A program made the translations under genes and the position numbers. From Pseudonocardia sp. CNS-139 (GTDB lineage Bacteria; Actinomycetota; Actinomycetes; Mycobacteriales; Pseudonocardiaceae): 64,000 nt of DNA. This document shows positions 29,355 through 37,668 of this stretch, piece by piece; position 1 is the stretch's first letter; each line of letters begins with the position of its first letter. The DNA lies in the NCBI GenBank assembly GCA_001942415.1, contig MKJX01000044.1, positions 35,058 to 99,057 on the forward strand, in the 5' to 3' direction. A model generated the notes under the pieces. It searched no databases. It was not told where the DNA came from and saw only the letters and a list, made by a program, of their open reading frames with translations.

Positions 29355-30047
29355 ATGAACGGCATGAACGCAGAGTTCGGACCCCAGCGCTTCGGCTTCC
29401 GGGTCCGCGGCCAGCGGCTGCGCGAGGCGCTCGCCGAGAACGCCGTACGCCCGCCCTTCGCCGGCCCCGTGGACGGCGAGGACGTCCGCAGCCGCCACGG
29501 ACACCGCGGCCGCCGCGGTTTCGGAGGCGACTTCGGCCCCGGGTTCGGGCCCGGGTTCGGCCCCGGGTTCCCCGGGCGCGGCTTCGGCGGCCCGCGCGCG
29601 CGGCCGCCGGACCAACCGCGGCGACATCCGCGCGGCGGTGCTGGCGCTGGTCGCCGAGCAGCCGCGGCACGGCTACGAGATCATCCAGGAGATCGCCCAG
29701 CGCACCGAGGGCGCGTGGCGGCCGAGCCCCGGCTCGGTCTACCCCACCCTCTCCCAGCTGGAGGACGAGGGCCTGGTGCGCGTCGAGCAGAGCGACGGGC
29801 GCCGCGTCGTGCACCTCACCGAGGAGGGCACCCGCTACGTCGCGGAGCACCGCGAGGAGCTGGACGCGTCTGGACCTCGGTCGACGGCGACACCGACGAC
29901 GGCGTGACGGAGCTGTGGTCGCAGCTGCGCCAGCTCGCGGCCGCCACCCAGCAGGTGGGCGCCGCCGGCACCGCGGAGCAGGTCACGGCGGCCACCACCG
30001 CGCTGGCGGAGGCCCGCAAGACGATCTACCGCCTGCTGGCGGAGTGA
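29355..30047 (+). CDS. PadR family transcriptional regulator with Gly/Phe-rich N-terminal extension, two frameshifts
   Basis: About 230 residues. The first 85 are an unusual low-complexity, charged and Gly/Phe-rich segment (GFGGDFGPGFGPGFGPGF). A PadR winged helix follows: RGDIRAAVLALVAEQPRHGY, EIIQEIAQRTEGAWRPSPGS and VYPTLSQLEDEGLVRVEQSD, then a helical dimerisation tail ending AEARKTIYRLLAE. The frame changes near 29600 (net +1, extra C in GGCGGCC) and 29868 (lost base). Similar Gly-rich leaders occur in other actinobacterial PadR proteins. The gene ends before a strong hairpin terminator, and a dyad operator precedes it. Confidence 0.88.
   Translation: MNGMNAEFGPQRFGFRVRGQRLREALAENAVRPPFAGPVDGEDVRSRHGHRGRRGFGGDFGPGFGPGFGPGFPGRGFGGPRARPPDQPRRHPRGGAGAGRRAAAARLRDHPGDRPAHRGRVAAEPRLGLPHPLPAGGRGPGARRAERRAPRRAPHRGGHPLRRGAPRGAGRVWTSVDGDTDDGVTELWSQLRQLAAATQQVGAAGTAEQVTAATTALAEARKTIYRLLAE
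29532..29567 (+). repeat. Three 12-bp repeats encoding FGPG units
   Basis: TTCGGCCCCGGG, TTCGGGCCCGGG and TTCGGCCCCGGG run in tandem and encode Phe-Gly-Pro-Gly three times inside the PadR leader. Each unit contains a near-palindrome. Copy number could vary between strains by slippage. Confidence 0.7.
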
Positions 30048-30068
30048 CGGCTACCCGCTGACTGCCGG

Positions 30069-30111
30069 AAAAGCCACGTTCAGGACGCCTACCGCCCTGA
30101 ACGTGGCTTTT
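30069..30111. terminator. Bidirectional hairpin terminator
   Basis: AAAAGCCACGTTCAGG (30069-30084) and CCTGAACGTGGCTTTT (30096-30111) form a perfect 16-bp stem with an 11-base loop. The stem base gives A tracts and T tracts on both strands, so it can serve the convergent padR and SCO5389-family genes. Confidence 0.85.
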
Positions 30112-30127
30112 CGCGTTTCGGGGCGGC

Positions 30128-30523
30128 TCAGCAGTCGCGCATCTCGGGGCTCTGGTTCAGCACCTGGCTGCGGGGGCTGATGAACGCGTGCCAGGTCGGG
30201 CCGTCGACGTCGGCCGGCACGAACGCGGCCACCTTGTGGCAGTTCTGGAACGCCAGCACCACGCCGAAGTGGCGTTCGAGGGCGCCGCGGATCGCGCTGC
30301 TGGCCAGCGCCCGCAGCAGCTGGCCCCGTTCCCGGTCGGACGGCGGCGGCTCGTCGTGCATGCCGTAGGGCGCCGCGGGCCGGGCCCAGCGATCGTCCGC
30401 CGCGGCCGCGATCGCGTGCCAGGCGTAGGGCAGGGAGTCGCGCACGATCACCACGAACTCCGCGTCGTCCAGGTCACCCCGCTCGGCGGCGGCGAGCGCG
30501 TGGGTGGGGACGTCGAGGGACAC
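30128..30523 (-). CDS. SCO5389 family protein
   Basis: Intact 131-residue cytosolic protein. Family-typical parts are MSLDVPTHALAAAERGDLDD, FVVIVRDSLPYAWHAIAAAA, RGQLLRALASSAIRGALERH and FGVVLAFQNCHKVAAFVP, ending SQVLNQSPEMRDC. The two Cys (FQNCHK and the C-terminal Cys) are conserved in relatives I recall from Streptomyces. Start GTG 30523. It lies 36 bp downstream of a P-loop ATPase gene on the same strand, an arrangement resembling SCO5388/SCO5389. The pair probably works together; function unknown. Confidence 0.85.
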   Translation of the reverse strand: MSLDVPTHALAAAERGDLDDAEFVVIVRDSLPYAWHAIAAAADDRWARPAAPYGMHDEPPPSDRERGQLLRALASSAIRGALERHFGVVLAFQNCHKVAAFVPADVDGPTWHAFISPRSQVLNQSPEMRDC

Positions 30524-30558
30524 GGGTACTCCAGGTTCTTGCAGGGACTACGTGGTGA

Positions 30559-31518
30559 TCATGCCGGTACCGCGTCAGCGGGGTCGGAGCCGGGCACGAA
30601 ATCGGGGTCGACCTGGGCGGCGAGGTCGACCCCGACGGCCTCGTTGGCCCACGCCGCGGCGTTGCGCAGGTGGAACTCCACGGTGCCGCGGTGGTAGGCC
30701 GCCCAGTCCCGGCGCCGCGCGTCGAGCGCGGCGAGCAGGCCGTCGAGCACCGCGAGGTTGGCCGGCTCCAGGTCCGCGACCGGCGCGACGTCACCCCGCT
30801 CGGCCGCCCGCACCCACGCCGACTGGCCGAACCAGCCCAGCAGCGCGTCGCCGACCTGGTCGCGCAGGTAGCGCACGTCGTCGGCGTCGGTGACCTTGTT
30901 GCCGAGCACGCGCAGCTCCACGCCGTGCCCGGCGGCGTGCTCGGCGTACTGCCGGTAGACCCCGACGCCGCGCCGGGTCGGCTCGCTGACGAGCACGGTC
31001 AGGTCGAACCGCGTGAAGAGCCCGGACGCGAACGCGTCGGCGCCCGCCGTCATGTCGACGACGACGTACTCGCCGGGCCGGTCGACGAGGTGGTTGAGGT
31101 AGAGCTCCACGGCGCCGGTCTTGGAGTGGTAGCAGGAGACGCCGATGTCGGACTCGTCGAACTCGCCGGTGACGAGGAACCGCACGCCGCCCGCCACGGC
31201 GCTGTTGCGGCGCAGGAGATCGCCGTCCGGGTTGAGGTCGAGCAGCCGCGAGCCGGCGCCCGGCGGGGTGGTCTTGATCATGGCGGCGGCCGAGGCGATC
31301 CGCGGGTTCGTGCCGCGCAGGTGGTCCTTGAGCCACGGCAGGTCGGCGCCGAGCGCGCGCGGCGGCGGGCCGTCGTGCCCGAGCGCCTGGCCGAGGTGCT
31401 GGTTGATGTCGGCGTCGATGGCAAGGACCGGCCGCCCCAGCTCGGCGAGGTAGCGGCTGAACACCGCGGCCGACGTGGTCTTTCCGCTGCCGCCCTTCCC
31501 GACGAACGCGATCCGCAC
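30559..31518 (-). CDS. CooC/ParA-like P-loop ATPase
   Basis: Intact, about 319 residues from GTG 31518, which follows GGGGAGGAGCCCAGG. The deviant Walker A FVGKGGSGKTTSAAVFSRYL at the N-terminus with two Lys is typical of the MinD/ParA/CooC class. AIDADINQHLGQALG is the switch segment and YVVVDMTAGADAF the Walker B region. VSEPTRRGVGVYRQYAEHA resembles CooC-type metal-centre insertion ATPases. It heads a probable two-gene transcript with the SCO5389-family gene. A Zur-like site lies just upstream. Whether the target is a metalloenzyme is inferred. Confidence 0.88.
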   Translation of the reverse strand: MRIAFVGKGGSGKTTSAAVFSRYLAELGRPVLAIDADINQHLGQALGHDGPPPRALGADLPWLKDHLRGTNPRIASAAAMIKTTPPGAGSRLLDLNPDGDLLRRNSAVAGGVRFLVTGEFDESDIGVSCYHSKTGAVELYLNHLVDRPGEYVVVDMTAGADAFASGLFTRFDLTVLVSEPTRRGVGVYRQYAEHAAGHGVELRVLGNKVTDADDVRYLRDQVGDALLGWFGQSAWVRAAERGDVAPVADLEPANLAVLDGLLAALDARRRDWAAYHRGTVEFHLRNAAAWANEAVGVDLAAQVDPDFVPGSDPADAVPA

Positions 31519-31559
31519 CCTGGGCTCCTCCCCTGTCGCCTCCGAACTGACGAAGCAGA

Positions 31560-31574
31560 TGATAATCGTTCCCA
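31560..31574 (-). promoter_or_regulatory. Zur/Fur-like box upstream of the CooC-like ATPase
   Basis: TGATAATCGTTCCCA (plus-strand reading) matches the actinobacterial Zur consensus TGAAAATCGTTTTCA at 11 of 15 positions by my own count. The AT-rich left half stands out from the GC background. It ends 42 bp upstream of the ATPase GTG, consistent with repression of that operon. Confidence 0.4.
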
Positions 31575-31618
31575 CTTATGGGTGACGGGGTGACCTCCCG
31601 GTGCCAGGCCCTCGCAGC

Positions 31619-32875
31619 TCAGGGCCGTCCGGGCGCGCCGATGACCACGGGAGCCGCGCGCCGGACCCGGCGCCGGGCGCCGAGCACGCCGACGACCGCC
31701 ACCGCCCACACGGCGTACAGCACGGTCCACGCGCCGCGGAACGCCTCCGGCGTGTAGGCCCCGCCGCCGGCCCCGAGCAGCACCCCGACCGCGAGCGTAA
31801 CCAGCACCGACACGCTGAAACCGCCCGCGTTGACGATTCCCACGGCGGTGCCGCGGCGGTGGCCGGGATTGAACGTACGGGCGTAGTCGAACGCGACCAC
31901 GGACGCCGGCCCGCCCAGCGCGAGCACCGTGACGAGCACCCCGAGCAGCCAGTGCGGCGCGGGCGGCGGGACGAGCAGCACGGCCGTCCACGCGGCGGCG
32001 GTCGCCCCCATCACGGAGAGCACCAGCCACGACCGCCGCAGCGGGTAGCGGGCGGTGAGCTCGCCGAAGACCGGGCCGGCCACGATCCCGACCGCGACGA
32101 GCAGCGTGAGCAGGCCGCCGGCCGCCGTCGCGGTCAGGCCCTGCCCGGCGACGAGGTACGGCACGCCCCAGAGCAGCGCGAACACCGTGCCGGGCACTGC
32201 GTGGCGACGTGCGTCCAGACGCCGAGCCGGGTGCCGGGCTCGCGCCAGGCCGCGGCGAGCCCGGCCCGCAGCTCCCGCGCGGACGGCGCCCGCGGCGGAG
32301 GCGGGCGCCCGGCGGGCGGTCGCGCACCACGGCGAAGGTCGCGATACCGACGGCCGTGCCCAGGCCGCCGCGGAGACGAACGCGGGCGCCCAGCCGGCGG
32401 TGTGCAGCACGGCGGCCAGCGGCACGGCCGACAGCACCTGCCCGAGCTGCCCGACCAGTCCGGTGAGCTGCGTCATCACCGGCACCCGGCGGGCCGGGAA
32501 CCACGCCCCGACCACCGCCAGCACGCTGACGAACGTCAGCGCGTCGCCGCTGCCGACGAGCACCCGTGCGGTGATCGCGAGCGGCAGGCCGTCGGCGAGC
32601 GCGAGCATGAGCTGACCCGCCGCCATCGTCGCGGCGCCCGCGGTGAGCAGCAGGCGCGGGCCGAACCGGTCGAGCAGCGCCCCGGCCGGGACCTGCAGCG
32701 CGGCGTACACCACCAGCTGCAGCACGACGAACCCGGAGAGCAGTGCCGGGCCGGCGTCGAAGCGGTCCGCGGCGTCGAGCCCGGCCACCCCGAACGAGGT
32801 GCGCTGCATGACGCCGACGAGATAGGTGGCCAGTCCGGCGGCCCACACGAGCCAGGCGCGAAGATGGGGCGTCAT
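31619..32875 (-). CDS. MFS transporter, three mutually compensating frameshifts
   Basis: About 420-residue 12-TM major facilitator. The N-terminal half is clear: MTPHLRAWLVWAAGLATYLV, the MFS loop motif VPAGALLDRFGPRLLLTAGA and MTQLTGLVGQLGQVLSAVPL. The C-terminal half is clear from PGTVFALLWGVPYLVAGQGL to the basic end. Between about 32375 and 32205 the frame drifts three times (near 32375, 32305 and 32205), so a conceptual translation stays open but reads nonsense; the true frames give GTAVGIATFAVVRDRPPGA. Substrate unknown. It lies on the same strand 101 bp upstream of the ATPase gene, with the Zur-like box between. Confidence 0.85.
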   Translation of the reverse strand: MTPHLRAWLVWAAGLATYLVGVMQRTSFGVAGLDAADRFDAGPALLSGFVVLQLVVYAALQVPAGALLDRFGPRLLLTAGAATMAAGQLMLALADGLPLAITARVLVGSGDALTFVSVLAVVGAWFPARRVPVMTQLTGLVGQLGQVLSAVPLAAVLHTAGWAPAFVSAAAWARPSVSRPSPWCATARRAPASAAGAVRAGAAGRARRGLARARHPARRLDARRHAVPGTVFALLWGVPYLVAGQGLTATAAGGLLTLLVAVGIVAGPVFGELTARYPLRRSWLVLSVMGATAAAWTAVLLVPPPAPHWLLGVLVTVLALGGPASVVAFDYARTFNPGHRRGTAVGIVNAGGFSVSVLVTLAVGVLLGAGGGAYTPEAFRGAWTVLYAVWAVAVVGVLGARRRVRRAAPVVIGAPGRP

Positions 32876-33002
32876 GTCGCGTCCCATGGTGCGCGCGGGC
32901 GCCGCGCAGCGGGATGCTGTGCGGGGAGACTCACGTTGCACACGGCGAGGCGTGTGACGGGCGGGGTCCGCGGGGCCCCGTCGACCGAGGCGGAGGTGTG
33001 CC

Positions 33003-33927
33003 GTGCTGGATCCGGCGGAGCTGTACGAGGTGGAGCCGGACGCGCCGCAGCCGGACGATCCGGTGCTGCTGGTGGCGCTGGACGGCTTCGTGGACGCGGG
33101 CAACGCGGCGAAGCTCGCCGTGGAGGCCCTGATGGAGGGCCAGGAGCCGGAGCGGGTGGTGCGGTTCGACACCGACCAGCTGGTGGACTACCGCTCGCGA
33201 CGGCCGCCGCTGCGGTTCGAGACCGACCATTGGGCCGCGTACGAGCGGCCCGAGCTGGACGTCGTGCTGATGCACGACACGGGTGACACCCCCTACCTGC
33301 TGCTCACCCGGCCCCGAGCCGGACTCCCAGTGGGAGCGGTTCTGCGCGGCGGTGGAGCAGGTCGTGCGGCGGCTGAACGTGCGGCTGGTGGTGAACATGT
33401 CGGCGATCCCGATGGCCGTGCCGCACACGCGCCCGATCGGCGTCACGGCGCACGGCACGCGGCCCGAGCTGACCGAGGGCCACGAGGCCTGGTTCGCGAC
33501 GGCGCAGGTGCCGGGCAGCGCGCTGGCGCTGATGGAGTTCCGGCTCGGCGAGGCCGGGCACGACGCGATGGGCTTCTCCGTGCACGTGCCGCACTACCTG
33601 GCCCGCGCCGAGTACCCGCAGGCCGCGCGCGTGCTGCTGGACCACATCGGGCTCGCGGCGGGGCTGTACCTGCCGACCGAGTCGCTGTCGAAGGCGGCCG
33701 AGCGCACCGAGGCGGAGATCGCCGAGCAGGTCGAGGGCTCCGACGAGGTACGCCAGGTCGTGCAGGCGCTGGAGCGCCAGTACGACACGGTGTCCTCCGG
33801 GCGCGGCGAGCGCGGGCAGCTCGGCCTGGCCGGCGCGCTGCCGAGCGCGGACGAGCTGGCCGCCGAGGTCGAGCGCTTCCTCGCCGACCAGGACGGCAAG
33901 GACGACCCGGGCCTTCCGGGGGCCTGA
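33003..33927 (+). CDS. PAC2 family protein, one frameshift
   Basis: Proteasome-assembly-chaperone-like (PAC2) fold protein of about 308 residues. Family features are VLLVALDGFVDAGNAAKLAV near the start, LVDYRSRRPPLRFETDHW, LDVVLMHDTGDTPYLLLTGPEPDSQW across the break, VNMSAIPMAVPHTRPIGVTA and a C-terminal helical tail (ADELAAEVERFLADQDGK). The frame changes near 33312 (net +1, extra C in ACCGGCCCC). Actinobacteria often carry PAC2 homologues alongside the 20S proteasome, but no proteasome genes occur in this window. Start GTG 33003. Confidence 0.88.
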
Positions 33928-33931
33928 CCCG

Positions 33932-36263
33932 CTACGCGAGCAGGTCCAGGGAGGTGCGCACCACGCGTCGGCGTCGATGCCGTGGTGCCGGTAGACGGCG
34001 GCGAGGTCGCCGGACTGCCCGAACCGGGTCACGCCCAGGTGCGCGGCCCGCACCTGGTTGATCCCGGCGAGGAACGCGAGCGTGTGCGGGTGGCCGTCGA
34101 GCACGGTCACCATCGGCGCCGCCCGCCGGGCCGGGAACGCGGCCTCCAGCACCCAGGACTCGCCGGTTCCGGTGCCGCTGCGGGCCTGCACCGCGTCGAA
34201 GACGAGGCCCGCGCTGGTCACGACCACGACGTCGGCCGGCACGCCCTGCGCGGCGAGCCGGTCGGCCGCGGCGAGCGCCTCGGGCACCACCGCGCCCATC
34301 GCGGCGATGGTGACGGCCGGCGGGCGGGCCGCCCGGTGCAGCAGGTAGGCCCCGGCCACGACCTGGCGCCTGCGCCGCTCGCGGGCGGCCGGGTCGGCGG
34401 GCACGGCGGCGAGCGTCTGGTCGACGGGCCGGGTCGACAGCCGCAGGTAGGCCGACGTCCCGTCGGGGCGGCCGAGCCGGGCCAGCGACGCCAGCAGCGT
34501 CCACTCGACGTCGATCGCGAACGCGGGGTCGTAGCTGACGCAGCCGGGCTGCTCCAGCCCGACCGACGGGGTGCTGATCGACTGGTGCGCGCCGCCCTCC
34601 GGGGCCAGCGAGACGCCCGACGCGTGCCGACGAGGATCGACTGCCCGCCCGCGTAGATCCCGAACGACCACGGCTCCAGCGCCCGTTCGACGAACGGGTC
34701 GTAGAGCACCCCGATCGGCAGCAGCGGCTCGCCCCAGCGGCTCCACGTGGCGCCCAGCTCGCCGAGCAGCCCGACGAGGTTGGTCTCGGCGATGCCCAGC
34801 TCCAGGTGCTGGCCGGCCGGGCGCTCGCGCCAGTGCAGGATCGTCTCGGGGTCGTCGGCGAACCAGTCGACGCGCTCCCGCGGCGACCACACGCCCACCT
34901 TGTTCACCCAGCCGCCGAGGTTCGTCGAGCTGCTGACGTCCGGGCAGAGCGTCACGACGCGGCCGGCGACGTCCGGGGCGGAGCGGGTGAGGTCGAGCAG
35001 CGCGCGGCCGAGCGCGGCCTGCGTGGTCGCGGTGCCGGACGGGGTGCGGCCGATGTCCGTGGGCACCGGGCCGACGTCGTGGCGGGTCACGGGCGCGCGG
35101 CGCAGGCGGCGCGCCACCGCCGCGCACAGCTGCGCGGCGGGCGAGCCGTCCGGGAAGCGCGCCCAGGGGTCGTCCACGTCCGCGCCGACGGCCTCGGCCA
35201 GCTCGGCCATCTGCTCGTGGCCGAGCAGCGACGAGTGGTTCTGCGGGTGCCCCTCGGTCGCGAGCCCGTGGCCCTTCACGGTGTACGCGAAGATCACCGT
35301 GGGGCGGGTGTCGTCGATCGCGGCGAACGCGGCGCGCAGCGCGGCGAGGTCGTGCCCGCCGAGGTTGCGCACGGCCGCGTGCAGCGCCCGGTCGTCGGTG
35401 CCCGCGACGAGCGCGGCGATCTCCGGGTTGCCGTCGGGAAGGCGTTCCCGCAGCTGGGCGGGGGTGCAGCGGAGCAGCCGCTGGTACTCGGGGTTGGGCA
35501 TGTCGTCGATCCGCCGGCGCAGCGCCTCGCCGCCCGGGCGCGCGAAGAGCTCCTCCAGCAGCGCCCCGTACTTGACCGTGAGCACCTGCCAGCCGGCCGC
35601 CGCGAACATGCCCTGCAGCCGGGTGACGCCGATGTCCGGCACGACCCGGTCCAGCGACTGGCGGTTGAGGTCCACGATCCAGACGACCTCCCCCAGCTCC
35701 TGCACCAGCGGGTCGAGCACCGCCTCCCAGCAGGCGCCCTCGTCCAGCTCGGCGTCGCCGACGATCGAGTACTGCCGTCCCGGGTACCGGCGCCCGTTCC
35801 CGGCGTCCACGCCCTTGGACGCGACGTAGCGGCGGGCCAGCGCGCCCCAGATCGGCGCCGTCGCCCCGATCCCGACCGACCCCGTGGAGTAGTCGACGGG
35901 GTCCGGGTCCTTCGTGCGCGACGGGTAGCTCTGCAGCCCGCCGAACGCCCGCAGCGTCGTGAGGTAGCGCTCGTCCAGCTCGCCGAGCAGGTAGTTGACG
36001 GCGTGCAGCACGGGCGAGGCGTGCGGCTTCACCGACACCCGGTCCTGCTCGCGCAGGTGCTCGAACCACAGCGACGTCATGATCGTCACGAGCGACGCGC
36101 TGGACGCCTGGTGCCCGCCGACCTTGAGCCCGCCGGGGTTGGGCCGCACCCGGTTGGCGTGATGCACGATCGCGGTCGCGAGCCACAGGACCCGCTGCTC
36201 GATCTCCCGGAGCACCTCCGGGTCGTGCCCGGTGCTCTCCGGCTGCGCCACCGCGCTGGTCAT
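33932..36263 (-). CDS. ThDP-dependent AceE/transketolase-like enzyme, two frameshifts
   Basis: About 776 residues in the pyruvate dehydrogenase E1 (homodimeric)/transketolase superfamily. The ThDP and Mg site appears as YSIVGDAELDEGACWEAVLD with Asn in VVWIVDLNRQSLDRVV, much like AceE. Other blocks are GGHQASSASLVTIMTSLWFE, DYSTGSVGIGATAPIWG, FAYTVKGHGLATEGHPQNHS, ELGIAETNLVGLLGELG and the transketolase C-terminal domain VYRHHGIDADA. Breaks lie near 34627 and 33962. ATG 36263 follows GGGAGGG. It is divergent from an Lrp regulator. E2/E3 partners are not in this window, so the true keto-acid substrate is unknown. Confidence 0.85.
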
Positions 36264-36318
36264 GACACCCTCCCAAGCCACGATGCCCGTGCCGATGCCG
36301 GGCATATGGCAGCACCAC

Positions 36319-36364
36319 GCGGCGGTCTGCACAACCGCCGCGCTGATCCTTGAGCAGAATGCTC
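36319..36364. promoter_or_regulatory. Inverted repeats in the Lrp / AceE-like divergent region
   Basis: GCGGCGGT (36319-36326) and ACCGCCGC (36334-36341) are perfect 8-bp arms around CTGCACA. Eleven bases on, GAGCA-GAA-TGCTC (36352-36364) is a 5-bp-arm dyad. The second is of the size bound by Lrp/AsnC dimers, and both lie between the two divergent starts at 36263 and 36401. Confidence 0.5.
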
Positions 36365-36400
36365 TCCTTTGGATGCATGCCGACCGGGAAGGAGAGCACC

Positions 36401-36880
36401 GTGCGCAACACCCGAGCCGTCGACGAGACGGACGCCCGCCTGCTCCTCGCGCTCGCCGAGAGCCCGCGGGCCACCGTGCTCGCGCTGGCCGAGCGCGCGG
36501 GGCTGTCGCGCAACACCGTGCAGGCCCGGCTGGCCGCGCTCGAGGCCCGCGGGGTGCTCACGTCGTTCGAGCGCCGCATCGACCCGGCCGCGCTCGGCTA
36601 CCCGCTCACGGCGTTCGTCACCGTGCAGGTGACGCAGCGGATGCTCGCCGAGGTCGCCGCGGCGCTCGACCGCATCCCCGAGGTCGTCGAGGTGCTGGGC
36701 ATCTCCGGCCAGGCCGACCTGCTCGTGCAGGTCGTCGCCCGCGACGCCGACGACCTCTACCGGATCTCCGGGCAGCTGCTCGCCACGGGCGGCGTCGAGC
36801 GCACGGCGACGTCGCTGGTGATGCGCCGGCTCGTCGAGCACCGGCTGGCCCCGCTGCTGGAACGGATCACGCGCGGCTGA
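36401..36880 (+). CDS. Lrp/AsnC family transcriptional regulator
   Basis: Intact, about 159 residues from GTG 36401, chosen because AAGGAGAG precedes it; an upstream in-frame start at 36350 gives an unlikely extension. The AsnC-type helix-turn-helix is LALAERAGLSRNTVQARLAALEA in position (DETDARLLLALAESPRATVL before it). The RAM/effector domain shows YPLTAFVTVQVTQRMLAEVA and VVEVLGISGQADLLVQVVAR. Lrp proteins respond to amino acids. Divergence from the AceE-like gene with dyads between suggests it controls that gene and itself. Confidence 0.93.
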   Translation: MRNTRAVDETDARLLLALAESPRATVLALAERAGLSRNTVQARLAALEARGVLTSFERRIDPAALGYPLTAFVTVQVTQRMLAEVAAALDRIPEVVEVLGISGQADLLVQVVARDADDLYRISGQLLATGGVERTATSLVMRRLVEHRLAPLLERITRG

Positions 36881-36896
36881 CTCGACCAGGCAGCGG

Positions 36897-37475
36897 TCAC
36901 GCTGCGGGCGCGCCGCCCGCCATCTCCTGCACCGCGGACCGGGCCCGGAACGCCCACACGATCGTGGCGACCCCGGCGATCAGCATGAAGATCCCGACCA
37001 GCCACACCAGCGCCAGGATCCCGGTGACCGGCCACACCAGCAGCACGACACCGAAGATCACGTTGACGACGCCCGCGGCCAGCGCCCAGCCCCAGGTGCC
37101 CGACCCGTCGCGGCGGGCGGTGAACGACTGCACGACCTCGGCGATGCCGAGCACGATCGCCCAGAACGCGACGATGAACAGCAGCGCGAGCGCCGTGACG
37201 CCCGGCCACGCCAGCGCGATGACACCGGCGATCACCGACACCACGCCCTGCACGATCTGCCAGCCCCAGTGGCTCTCGCCGCCGCGGCTGCGCACGCCGG
37301 CGACGATCGCCGCGATGCCCTCCAGGATCGCGTAGATCCCGAAGAGGAACACCAGCGCGAGCAGCGCGATGCCGGGCGACACGAGCGCGATCACCCCGAA
37401 GATCACCGCGAGGATGCCGCGGACGAGCAACATCCACCAGACCGTCTTCACGGCCGACGACACGTTCGTTGCCAT
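36897..37475 (-). CDS. HdeD family (DUF308) membrane protein
   Basis: Intact 192-residue polytopic membrane protein with six predicted helices in three repeated pairs: WWMLLVRGILAVIFGVIALV, IALLALVFLFGIYAILEGIA, VVSVIAGVIALAWPGVTALA, LLFIVAFWAIVLGIAEVVQS, VVNVIFGVVLLVWPVTGILA and LVWLVGIFMLIAGVATIVWA. The repeated G-I-A-L-x-x-P pattern is typical of DUF308. HdeD helps E. coli survive acid at high density; the actinobacterial role is unknown. Start ATG 37475 (an in-frame GTG lies two codons upstream). Confidence 0.9.
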   Translation of the reverse strand: MATNVSSAVKTVWWMLLVRGILAVIFGVIALVSPGIALLALVFLFGIYAILEGIAAIVAGVRSRGGESHWGWQIVQGVVSVIAGVIALAWPGVTALALLFIVAFWAIVLGIAEVVQSFTARRDGSGTWGWALAAGVVNVIFGVVLLVWPVTGILALVWLVGIFMLIAGVATIVWAFRARSAVQEMAGGAPAA

Positions 37476-37668
37476 GGCCACTCCGTTCCCGGAACCGGCC
37501 CCCCGAACCGGCCATCGTTCTCCCGGATCGGTGCGAGCGGAAGACCGGTGGACACCGGTGCCACCGTTTGACGGAACGGCCGTGCCGAAAGAGGGTGACC
37601 GGGGAGATCGACGACACGCCGAGTCACGGGAGGGGGACGGCTCCGGGCGTCCCCGGGGCCACGCCGCA

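Noticed and set aside
33932..36263. Transketolase of the pentose phosphate pathway
   Set aside because: The ThDP region (GDAELDEG...DLNRQSLD) is closer to AceE than to Tkt, and the pentose phosphate genes that usually accompany tkt are absent.
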